From: Clostridiaceae bacterium
Lineage (GTDB): Bacteria; Bacillota; Clostridia; Acetivibrionales; DUMC01
NCBI GenBank assembly: GCA_012840075.1
Contig: DUMC01000020.1
Coordinates: 35,511 to 99,510 of the forward strand
Reading direction: 5' to 3'
DNA length: 64,000 nucleotides
The position numbers and the translations under genes were made by a program. Below are positions 44,216 to 52,244 of the stretch, in pieces. The notes under the pieces were generated by a model. The model was not told where the DNA came from. It ran no database searches and saw nothing but the letters and a program-made list of their open reading frames with translations. Positions within the stretch are counted from its first letter, which is position 1. Each line of letters opens with the position of its first letter.

Positions 44216-44923
44216 TCTTCTTCATGGAATCGGCAATGTTTATTGATGCCATTACACTTAAATAATTCTACTTATCAAAGACATGTGAAAATACAAGGTA
44301 TGAAGTAACTTAAAAAATAGAAAACATAAAATCTATACGTTACTATTATATAAAGTTTAAAAAATTGTTAAGTAGAATTGTTATTAATTTTAAGTACTCA
44401 AGGGAAAATATCTTTAGAAATTGAATAAGGAATATAACCTCTATCTTGCTTGGAAAGTAAGTAAGCCATAGATATGTCAGATATAATATCTTCCAAACAG
44501 CAGATTATCATGCATCTTTTTTATTAAGTGCTTAATGCTTTTCCGTACATTGAATAGACACCTTTTTCAAGTGTGGACTATTGCCACTTATAGAAATGGC
44601 AGTTCTGTGTCAAGATAGCTATATTTACCAGATTTCCTAACGTTTTTAGTATGTTCATTTATGTTCTATATTTTACGTTTACATATAATTAATTAATATG
44701 CTTAAAAGAGATCAAATTTTTCTATATTTTAGAATTTAGTATAATAAACAATGGAAAAATGTTTAGTTTTGGGAATATACGTATAATTTTGAAGCAAAGG
44801 TTGAAGTTATATGGCAAATCTAACTTTTATTGAAAAAGATTATTTTGAAGAATTATTGGAGCTGTTAAGTTAATATGAAACAAAAGTTGCATTTTTTATA
44901 GTATAACTTATAAATTCTAAAGA
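44216..44923. other. Gene-poor interior of the element, 708 bp
   Basis: AT-rich with no long ORF. A 20-codon ORF at 44811-44873 (MANLTFIEKDYFEELLELLS) follows an AAAGG and resembles the start of a longer protein that has been cut off by the structure beginning at 44924; its family is uncertain. Nothing else is readable. Confidence 0.45.
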
Positions 44924-45069
44924 TTGCAGCCCCAAAGGAATAATAGCTATAAAATTTTGCCAGTCAAGGATAAAATAAACGGGTAAAGCCCGTCCTAGAC
45001 AGTCAAAATTTTATTAGCTTAAAGGAACTCAAGGGCTGCAAGGCAAAGAAATGCATGGCAAAAAGCCCT
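44924..45069 (+). repeat. Long nested hairpin with an alternative downstream pairing
   Basis: Nested arms: TTGCAGCCC/GGGCTGCAA (44924-44932 with 45033-45041), AGCTATAAAATTTTG/CAAAATTTTATTAGCT with one bulge (44945-44959 with 45004-45019), GTCAAGGA/TCCTAGAC (one mismatch) and CGGG/CCCG. The outer 3' arm can instead pair AGGGCT (45032) with AGCCCT (45064). A transposon remnant (MITE-like) or structured RNA. Confidence 0.6.
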
Positions 45070-45143
45070 GCTCCTAATATACAGAGCACGAACGTTGAAA
45101 AGTAAATATGTTAAGCGGTTAATAACCAATTACATCCTTCCCA

Positions 45144-45615
45144 TTGGATAATCCTATTGTAAGGGAGGAATTGACAAGATATTTGGATGAAGGATGGAAT
45201 GCAGTTATTGATAAAGAAATCGATGGTCGAAATTCAGTGCCTTACACAATCGAAGAGAGAAATCCACGTTTCTCAAGGTGCTTAGCTGCTAGAAGAGTAG
45301 CAAGAACAATTATGCTTGGAAGTGCCCCTTCAGTAAGGGAACAACGAAATAGAGGTATTGAAGTTACCAGGATTAGGCTGGATGTTGTGCAACCTGGTGA
45401 ACAAGTATCAGTATTTAACGATGCTTTGTCTCATCTTCATAATCAGCTTGCCTATTTGTATAGCGATATGTCAAATAACCGTTACTGGTATGATACAAGA
45501 CCCAATGGAGATACATGCTGAAATTGCTGATGGTATACCAGATAACATTGTAAGGACAGTAACTGAAAACTGCAGGACGCTTAAGTTTACGAGTTTTGAT
45601 TTTGAAGAAGAGTGA
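45144..45615 (+). pseudogene. DUF499-type (anti-phage-associated) ATPase, gutted fragment
   Basis: The ORF from TTG 45144 gives ~118 residues (EELTRYLDEGWNAVIDKE; RVARTIMLGSAPSVREQRNR) resembling the C-terminal part of DUF499 AAA+ proteins, which occur in anti-phage gene clusters. After NRYWYDTRPN the sequence jumps, in another frame, to the protein's final segment (DGIPDNIVRTVTENCRTLKF ... EEE, stop at 45615). An internal deletion with a frame change has removed the middle, and the large N-terminal ATPase part is absent. Non-functional. Family recognition is by pattern and moderately sure. Confidence 0.65.
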
Positions 45616-45692
45616 AATAATTTATCTGACTGAATTATGCAATTAAGTTGAATGTTGTTATAAAAAGAGAAAGGTACGACAGTTGACTATGA

Positions 45693-45759
45693 AATAATAA
45701 AATGTTAATTATTTTCGAAAATGTGCTATAATATTTATGTTATAGAGCTTCTTAAATGA
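45693..45759 (+). promoter_or_regulatory. Repeated promoter-like segment, copy 1 (upstream of the toxin gene)
   Basis: About 66 bp nearly identical to 51041-51106 (AATGTTAATT..., then ATGTGCTATAATATTTATGT). It contains an extended -10 TGCTATAAT. It sits 170 bp upstream of the toxin gene. Confidence 0.65.
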
Positions 45760-45928
45760 GGGATAAAGTAGTGTTTGCCAATATGTTCTCTAGTAGGATT
45801 GCAAAGATTTCATATTTATTCTTAATCGAATAAACAAAAATTAATTGATTATACATCATATTTGGCGTAAAATATAGTTGTGGATACATCAAATATGGTG
45901 TATAAACATATAGTATAGGAGAAATAAT

Positions 45929-46276
45929 ATGAATGTACATCATTATGTAACAAGAGGAGGCAAAGACTTAATATTTGAATATATTGACGGGCTCCCGAAA
46001 AATGAAAAAGCAGAAGGGTTAATAATTCTTGAAAAACTCGAAGACGAAGGTCTTGCTGCTCTTGATGTACTGAATACAAGACAACTAAGAGGAAAGCTCT
46101 GGGAAATCAAGTTTTATGATAATAACCGCATAATGTATGTTGTGGCAGATGGGGATAATATGTATTTAGTTCATGCGTGTAAGAAACAAAAAGGTAAAGC
46201 TGAAAAATTTGAATTGGATAAGGCGATAAAAAGAGTTAAGGAACTGGAAAAAGAACTCGGTAAGAGATTTATTTGA
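45929..46276 (+). CDS. RelE/HigB-type toxin (phage-derived Gp49-like)
   Basis: 115 residues, short basic protein with the pattern of Gp49-like HigB toxins: LDVLNTRQLRGKLWEIKFYD then NRIMYVVADGDNMYLVHACKKQ and a basic helical C-terminus. Such toxins cut mRNA on the ribosome. A TAGGAG ribosome site precedes ATG. It lies 25 bp from an Xre-type HTH gene, giving the toxin-first order typical of HigBA. Intact in frame. Confidence 0.87.
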   Translation: MNVHHYVTRGGKDLIFEYIDGLPKNEKAEGLIILEKLEDEGLAALDVLNTRQLRGKLWEIKFYDNNRIMYVVADGDNMYLVHACKKQKGKAEKFELDKAIKRVKELEKELGKRFI

Positions 46277-46301
46277 CAATTGGAATGAGAGGTGAATATA
46301 T

Positions 46302-46616
46302 ATGCCATTTAAAAAAGTTAATGTGAAGGAAGAAATTAATAAAAGATTGGAAAGCGATATCGAACTTAAAAAGGCTTATGACTGTGCGCAGCGTGAGTAC
46401 GAAGTGCTTAAGCAGCTTGTTAAAATGAGGAATGAAATGGGCTTATCTCAAAGCGATGTTGCAAGGAAGTCCGGATTAACACAGCAGATGGTTTCTCGGA
46501 TTGAAACCGTGGGTAACTCTCCTACTCTAAGGAACTTTATAAAGTATGTAGATAGCTTGGGCTTAGAAATAAAGATTGAGAAGAAGAATAACAATATGGA
46601 GTGCAGTAAAGTGTAG
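46302..46616 (+). CDS. Xre-family HTH antitoxin (HigA-like)
   Basis: 104 residues. A central helix-turn-helix (MGLSQSDVARKSGLTQQMVS) is clear; the N-terminal ~45 residues are helical and probably bind the toxin. It follows the toxin gene by 25 bp with GAGAGGTG upstream of ATG, so they are cotranscribed. It should neutralise the toxin and repress the operon. Confidence 0.87.
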   Translation: MPFKKVNVKEEINKRLESDIELKKAYDCAQREYEVLKQLVKMRNEMGLSQSDVARKSGLTQQMVSRIETVGNSPTLRNFIKYVDSLGLEIKIEKKNNNMECSKV

Positions 46617-46939
46617 ATTTTGATACAAGGGCGGGTAGGATAGTGGTCAAAGATGATTTTTGCAGTAATTCTGTGTTTAAATAAAGGAACATATTGTATT
46701 CATTCATGCTCCTTAACAGAGGAAATTTACAAAATGGTTACTGAACACATATAAATGGTAATCATTTGTTATAAACTAGATTTGCGTATTTACAATACTT
46801 CACCTTTAACCCCAATTGGGTTGTAATTGGGTTGTTTGCACCTTAGATAACCTGAAAATTGTTAATAGCTAATTGCTCAAATCCGACAATACCAATGGCT
46901 GCAGCCGTCATCTTGTTTTTAAAAATATCTATGACCACT
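46617..46939. other. Gene-poor right end of the element, 323 bp
   Basis: It includes a 12-codon scrap (46719-46754, EEIYKMVTEHI-stop) nearly identical to the end of the HEPN gene at 51649-51791, and the two ATTGGGTT repeats at 46815-46833. No complete gene. Confidence 0.5.
46815..46833. promoter_or_regulatory. ATTGGGTT x2, 11-bp spaced, near attR
   Basis: ATTGGGTT at 46815 and 46826, with the same 11-bp period and orientation as the three copies near attL. Candidate integrase arm-type sites. Confidence 0.6.
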
Positions 46940-46986
46940 TCCATGGTAAGGATGAGGTCACCAGTTCGATCCTGGTTGAGGGCTCC
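46940..46986 (+). repeat. attR: 47-bp direct repeat of the tRNA-Thr 3' end
   Basis: Perfect copy of 43880-43926 without the 5' half of the tRNA, so it is an attachment site and not a tRNA gene. Confidence 0.93.
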
Positions 46987-47369
46987 GGTGAAAAGCATTG
47001 AAATCGTTGGTGTGGAGAAAATTCAAGGCTTTTTTGTTATATTTTGGGGCCCTCTACAATATCATTTAAAATCATCTATTTTAATATAAAATTATTGGTA
47101 TTGGGATATGCATTAGGTTGAATTTTCATCAGCCTCAACGCCTTGAACTATGGGCATTTCGAGAGCTTTGATAGCTCACTTTTCAATATCAGGGATTACA
47201 AAAAGCTTAACCGAAAGCCCATGACTTTAGTAAATAGGATGAAGGCTTATCCTGACTAATAGATAATTGTTCAAGTATGCCAGTACCAAGTGGTGTGGCC
47301 ATTATAGAAAGAGAGATGTAAATCATTATAAAAATATATAAATCTCTATAAATGGGGGAGATATCAAAG
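46987..47369. other. Region between attR and the sensor-kinase remnant, 383 bp
   Basis: Begins with a terminator-like hairpin (AGCATTGAA / TTCAAGGCT, then Ts; 46994-47035). On the minus strand 47113-47213 reads VIPDIEK-stop-AIKALEMPIVQG, which resembles the integrase tail PDEEKKAIEWL near attL, suggesting another integrase scrap. Otherwise no gene. Confidence 0.4.
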
Positions 47370-48449
47370 ATGAAAAATAATTTTTGTAAATTGATTATTT
47401 TACCTTTAATAAATTTGGTTTTTTTTGTTTTGCTTTCCTGTAGCTCTTGTGGAGGATACTCTTGATAAGCATGTCCTTCTTCTCCATCCATTTACTCCTG
47501 ATGATCCGGCCCATGAGCAATACAATAAAGGGTTAATCAACACACTGAGGCAACATTCACAGTTCAGGTTTTATTATTCCTACGAGTATTTAGACTATGC
47601 GCGATTTTCCAATGAAAAAGGCCCTTTTGAAAGTTTATCATCTTGTTTAAAAATGAAGTATAAGTATGATCAACCTGACATCATAGTAACTGAATTTAAC
47701 TTGGTTCCTCTTCTTAATCACTTTGGAAAGGACATTTTTGAAATATATCTGAAGATATTGCAGCAGGATTCGAAGCCGGAGCAAATGATTTTGTTGTTAA
47801 GCCTTTTGTTGCCAAAGAGCTATGCGCCAGGGTAGCAACATTACTTAATATGAAAAAGTCTGCTCAAGAAGCGTTAAAGAATGAGATGGCTTTTTTAAAA
47901 GCGCAAATAAAACCACATTTTTTATACAATACTTTAAATACAATTGCTTATTTTTGCACTCATGACAGCAAGAAAGCAAAGGAGCTTCTAAACCGGTTTT
48001 CCTAATACTTGCGACGTAGCTTTGATTTCGAGAACTTGGAGGATCATACGTCTATCAGGAAAGAGATAGAGTATGTTAACACTTACCTGGAAATTGAAAA
48101 GGCACGTTTTGGAAACCGGTTGCAAACTGTTATTGAGGTAGATGAAGAGATCCTGGACGTCTGGATTCCTCCACTCATCCTGCAACCTCTTGTTGAAAAT
48201 GCAGTCCTCCATGGAATAATGAAGAAAATTGAGGGAGGAACTGTTGAAATATCTGTTAAGGAAGCTGAAAATGCCATAGAATTTATTATTAGGGATAATG
48301 GTATAGGAATGAGTGCGTCACGGTTGAAAGAATTACTTCATGAACCTGTCAACTATAAAGATTCAAGAAGTATAGGCATACGTAACATTCATATGAGATT
48401 AGAAAAATTATACGGGAAAGGAATTCAAATATCTCCGTTGTTTTTGTAA
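47370..48449 (+). pseudogene. Sensor histidine kinase, broken
   Basis: ATG 47370 after GGGGGAG begins a lipoprotein-like signal (LINLVFFVLLSCSSC) that hits TGA at 47463. In the +1 frame the text continues as a probable ABC-substrate-like extracellular domain (DKHVLLLHPFTPDDPAHEQ...). It then jumps frame into the end of a receiver domain (FEAGANDFVVKPF) and a LytS-type kinase domain: MAFLKAQIKPHFLYNTLNT, a TAA after LLNRFS near 48003, LQPLVENAVLHGI and DNGIGMS. At least two frame changes, one stop and a large internal loss. Non-functional. Confidence 0.8.
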
Positions 48450-49302
48450 CAGCATACAATGAATATGCAGTCGAAGCATTTGAGTTACATGTGCTTGATT
48501 ATTTATTGAAACCGGTAACTAAGGAACGACTGCAAAAGACTTTGCAAAGGATATCTAATCGGAAGGAACAAAGAAACAGTTATTACAGCTCGAAATTACG
48601 TGTGAGCTGTTTTGGAAAATTTAAGGTAGAAAGTGAGAAAAGCGTTTCGGTTAAATGGAGGACAAGCAAGACGGAAGAACTTTTTGCATTCTTACATTCT
48701 TAGTTGACAAAAATGGAAAGGAAACATCCAAGGAAGTAATTGTGGATGTTCTGTGGGGTCATATGGAAGAAAAGAAGGCTTTCACTAATTTCAGCACGTG
48801 TTTGTATTATTTAAGGAAAACACTTGCAGGACTGGGTTTTCCGAATCTGGTTATTAATAATGCCAGAACTGTAAGCCTTGATATGAGTCAAATTAGTACA
48901 GATGTTCAAGAATTTGAAAAATATATATCCGATATGAAGCAGAAGAAGAGCATCAACCTTTCAAAGTTCAGGAAATTTCTTGAGAATTACTGAGATGGAT
49001 ATTTGGCAATGAACTATTACGATTGGACAGAAAATAAAAGAAGACTAATGGATGAAGCTCTGGTGAATGTGATTGTGCAAGCAGCCGAATATGAAGCAAA
49101 GATGAACCTGAAGCAAACTGCCTTAGAACTATTGAAGCTAGGACTAATTAGAGATTCGCTTCATCAAGCGTTAAATGTCAATTTGATCAAGCTTTATGTA
49201 CAATTGAACGAAAAAGTTGCTGCCATAAAGCATTATGAGTAGTATAAAAACTTGCTTGAACTGGAACTTGGTATCAGTCCTGATGATGAAATAGAGCAAT
49301 AA
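48434..49302 (+). pseudogene. Response regulator with BTAD-type output domain, broken and N-terminally truncated
   Basis: The reading frame enters mid-receiver domain at VVFVTAYNEYAVEAFELHVL (the phospho-acceptor Asp half is missing) and continues through DYLLKPVTKERL. An output DNA-binding domain and bacterial-transcriptional-activator (BTAD) helices follow, but with a frameshift near 48655-48700, a TGA near 48991 and a TAG near 49240. It overlaps the 3' end of the kinase remnant: a deletion joined the two genes. The family is the SARP/BTAD-type regulator usually paired with such kinases. Confidence 0.75.
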
Positions 49303-49623
49303 ATTTAAAGCATTATTTCATAGTATAGCATTACGCGTATTATCTTAGCGTTATAGTAATATAACATCATAGTAATACTATAATCTTGTCATAGCATTAT
49401 CCATAGCATTTGCCACAGGTTTTGACAGCTCTTAAAAGCAAAATTTTTAAAAAAGGTCTCCAAAATCCCAAGAAATATCGGACTTTTGAGACCTTTTTAA
49501 TGTATTTTGCAGAAAAAAGTTGTTTATGAGTTGTTTATAAGGGTTTGCTATACTTTTAGAAATTAATTGACAGTTCAATAAACGATGGGGTGGTCTGTAT
49601 AACAATAAAAAGGGAGTATTGGT
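49303..49623. other. Intergenic region, 321 bp
   Basis: AT-rich with repeated TAGCATTA words (49320-49412) and an imperfect hairpin AAAAAGGTCTC ... GAGACCTTTTTAA (49452-49499) that may end the broken two-component locus. No ORF. Confidence 0.5.
49452..49500 (+). terminator. Hairpin with T tract after the response-regulator remnant
   Basis: AAAAAAGGTCTC pairs with GAGACCTTTTT around a ~25-nt loop that contains CAAAATCC; ends in a T-rich run. Likely a terminator left from the two-component operon. Confidence 0.7.
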
Positions 49624-49734
49624 ATGATTCGAGCCGCAATTATTGATGATGATATTTCTGCGATTGCCAATCTTGCTTATATATTAAACGAAAGCAAGAT
49701 GGTAGAAGTTGTGGGACAATTTACGAATCCTTAA
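49624..49734 (+). pseudogene. Response regulator N-terminal fragment
   Basis: 36 residues from ATG 49624 (IRAAIIDDDISAIANLAYIL ... GQFTNP) form the first part of a receiver domain, with its acidic pocket IDDD, then a stop. GGGAG precedes the ATG. The sequence then switches directly to the InlB-repeat/SLH remnant. It corresponds to the part missing from the response regulator at 48434, but may derive from a paralogue. Confidence 0.65.
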
Positions 49735-50868
49735 CCTTTAACAGCAAAGGTGGAAGTACTATTTCGCCAATAGAGAACGTGGAACATGGAAGTAAAATTA
49801 CAGCACCTCAGGCACCTACAAGGTTGGGATACAGTTTTGTAGGTTGGTATTAGGATGAAAACTTGACTACAGCTTAGGATTTTCAAAATGACATAGTAAC
49901 AGAAGATATAACGTTGTATGCGAAGTGGACTGCTATAAGCAGTGGAGGTAGTGGTGGAAGCAGCGGCGGAGGCAGCAGCAAACCTACTGAAACTCCAAGT
50001 AAAACTACTTCCCCCGAAAATGAAATTGTTTTACCTGAAGAAGAATCTGAACCTGCTGAAGTTGAAGGTGAAACCAAAGGCATGGCAAGGGAAACAATAT
50101 AGAAGTAAGCGAATTTAGCAGTTACGTTGAGAGACTTATAGCAATACCTGACGGAGTTGATCATGAGAAAATAACAACAGCAATAATTGTAGAAAAAGAT
50201 GGTACAGTCAGACATGTGCCTACAAAAGCAATTATAAGAAACGGCAGACATTATACACAGGTAAATAGCATGGCCAACAGTGTTTATACCCTCATATGGA
50301 ACCAGGTTAAGTTCAAGGATTTAGTTAATCACTGGGCAGAAGAAGCAGTAAATGATATGGGTTCACGTTTGATTGTCAGTGGTATAGGCGAAGGTATATT
50401 TGCTCCTGACCGTGATGTAACCCGTGCTGAATTTGCAGCAATTATTGTGAGAGCACTGGGACTTAAACCTGAATCCGGAAAGCCCATATAGATGTTAATG
50501 AAAATGATTGGTACAGCAGCTATATCAATACAGCCAGCAGATATAGCATAATATTAGGCTATGGAGACGGTAGATTTGGACCTAATGACAAAATAACCCA
50601 CGAACAGGCTATGAATATGATAGCCAGAGCAATGGACATTACACATCTTAAAGTAGAATTGGCAGACGGAGAAACGGACAAACTTCTTGGAGAATTTAAA
50701 GATGCAAATGCACCTGCTGAATATGCTAAAGACAGCATTGCGAAATGCATCAAAGCAGGGATAATCTTGGGCAAAAACGGTAAGTTAATTGCCCCTAAAG
50801 ACAATATTACAAGAGCAGAATCTGCGGCGATTGTAAGAAGGTTGTTACAGTTATCAGATTTGATTTAG
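49735..50868 (+). pseudogene. InlB-repeat/S-layer-homology surface protein, broken
   Basis: A Listeria-Bacteroides (InlB B) repeat (FNSKGGSTISPI, then TRLGYSFVGWY) is interrupted by TAG at 49851 and 49875, both in the same frame. A Gly/Ser linker follows to 50102. A frame change leads to an SLH domain (FKDLVNHWAEEAVNDMGSR ... APDRDVTRAEFAAIIVRALG), then another frame change near 50490 to two more SLH repeats (ILGYGDGRFGPNDKITHEQA; AAIVRRLL). No signal peptide remains. This would have been an SLH-anchored cell-surface protein. Non-functional as it stands. Confidence 0.82.
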
Positions 50869-51347
50869 ATTTAGATGGTCAGCAAAAAGAGTGGTCAGCA
50901 GTAAGAGTCCAATAGTAAGAATAACCTTTTCTATTATTATCATTTTCATGAAATGTAAATAAAAGTGTTAACATAACTTTTTCTTACAATTTTCGGATGA
51001 TAGTCAACACAGTTTTCTTGTATAAATCTGTTTTTTAACAAATAACAAAATGTTAATTGTTTTAAAAATGTGCTATAATATTTATGTTATAAAGATTTTT
51101 AAATGAAATAATAAATTACAGCTGGAATTTTTGGCAATTATGAGATACTTTTAACTTTTTAAATAGATATGCAATATGGTGGCATAAGCCAAGCCGCTGC
51201 AGACACAGACAAAACGGGAAAGAGAATATATTAAAATCAGTAGATGTTGATTGTCGTGATATGTTTTTAAGAAGTAGTTTAATTTGTACTTAATTCTAGG
51301 TATATCTATGTTAAAAAATTTTGAAAATAAGTCGAAAGGTTGATTAT
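50869..51347. other. Intergenic region upstream of the MNT gene, 479 bp
   Basis: AT-rich. It contains the second copy of the promoter-like repeat (51041-51106). No ORF or RNA structure otherwise. Confidence 0.5.
51041..51106 (+). promoter_or_regulatory. Repeated promoter-like segment, copy 2 (upstream of the MNT gene)
   Basis: About 66 bp almost identical to 45693-45759 including the extended -10 TGCTATAAT. It lies about 240 bp upstream of the MNT-type gene. Confidence 0.65.
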
Positions 51348-51656
51348 ATGAATACGCTGATAAATGAGATAAACTTAATAAAGGAACAGATTGTTTCTTA
51401 TTATGCTCCTTCAAAGATAATTCTTTTTGGGTCACAAGCTAAAGGAACAGCTACAAAAAAGAGCGATATAGATCTTTGTATAATAAAAGATGTAGAAAAT
51501 AAGCGAGAACTTTTGACAGACATGTATCTTAACATTGAAAGTAGTATACCTTTTGACTTGCTTTTGTATACTGAATCTGAATGGAATCAGTGTGTTAATG
51601 ATCCTACAAGCTTTGCTTATCTTATTAATAAGAAAGGGATTGTGATTTATGGTTGA
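51348..51656 (+). CDS. MNT-type nucleotidyltransferase (antitoxin of a HEPN/MNT pair)
   Basis: 102 residues. The polymerase-beta-fold motif GSQAKGTATKKSDIDL (G-S-x9-11-D-x-D) is intact near residues 28-43. In HEPN/MNT systems the MNT protein neutralises the HEPN RNase, often by adding AMP to it. The frame runs back to 51321, but GAAAGG upstream of ATG 51348 favours that start. Its stop overlaps the HEPN gene start, so the two were translationally coupled; the partner is now broken. Confidence 0.87.
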   Translation: MNTLINEINLIKEQIVSYYAPSKIILFGSQAKGTATKKSDIDLCIIKDVENKRELLTDMYLNIESSIPFDLLLYTESEWNQCVNDPTSFAYLINKKGIVIYG

Positions 51657-51791
51657 TAGTTTAAGATACAATGATTGGTTTGAAAAAGCGAGTAGGTATT
51701 TGATGTGTCGTTTGTAGTGTCTGATGATGAGGCGGATGAATGTATTTCTATAGCAGAGGAAATTTACAAGATGGTTACTGAAAACATATAA
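51649..51791 (+). pseudogene. HEPN-domain protein (toxin partner), internally deleted
   Basis: ATG 51649 overlaps the MNT stop. It starts like a HEPN protein (MVDSLRYNDWFEKASRYL) and ends as one (VVSDDEADECISIAEEIYKM), but the ~75 middle residues, including the R-x4-6-H catalytic motif, are gone and the joint changes frame (stop TAG at 51715). So the toxin cannot be made. Confidence 0.75.
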
Positions 51792-52244
51792 ATTGCTAAA
51801 ATATAGTAACACTAAACACAAAAATGTATCATCTCTATAAATTTGTTCATTGAGAACCCCCCTGGCATAAACAAATTTTAATACTTAATATAAGTTCTCA
51901 TATCCTACCCTCGAAAAAATATAACTTTTGTTTTCTACACTCATGGTAAATAATGGCACCAATTTTTAATGGTATAGACATGTTTTAATATGGCTTGTAA
52001 AAATAATTAGTAGCTTAAGAGCCAATAGTTTAATAGTTTAATAATTTAAATGCGTCTAAACAGAATTTTCATTATTGAATATAAATTAGCTATTATGCTA
52101 AACTATAGACTATAAACTGTAAACTATAAAATATAGTTTCTTACTTTTACAGAACAGAACATAACATTTAACTTTAAAACAATACTTATTAAAGTAATTA
52201 ACTGCTTGTGAATGAATGCAATCAGCTAAGGGAGTGGCAAAAAA
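51792..52244. other. Intergenic region before hsdM, 453 bp
   Basis: AT-rich, with repeats of ACTATAAACTGTAAACTATA type near 52100-52140. No ORF. The hsd operon promoter should lie here but is not distinct. Confidence 0.45.

Larger units (their letters stand above)
43880..46986 (+). mobile_element. Degenerate integrative element in tRNA-Thr, 3.1 kb
   Basis: It is bounded by the 47-bp att repeats and holds, in order: a terminator, three ATTGGGTT repeats at an 11-bp period, an integrase C-terminal remnant (minus strand) abutting attL, about 700 bp without genes, a long hairpin, a gutted DUF499-type ATPase, a HigB/HigA-like toxin-antitoxin pair, a HEPN-tail scrap and two further ATTGGGTT repeats before attR. 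With no complete integrase it cannot move by itself. The toxin-antitoxin pair may explain why it stays. Confidence 0.85.

Noticed and set aside
46940..46986. A second tRNA-Thr gene
   Set aside because: The D arm and 5' acceptor strand are absent; it is only the 47-bp attachment repeat.
47207..47491. 94-codon minus-strand ORF across the kinase remnant start
   Set aside because: Its start lies inside the plus-strand pseudogene and it shows no domain, although its final part overlaps the possible integrase scrap region.
22170..49585. Shared 15-mer AAACGATGGGGTGGT at about 22172 and 49582
   Set aside because: One or two such matches are expected by chance in 64 kb of AT-rich DNA, and the first is a ribosome site.
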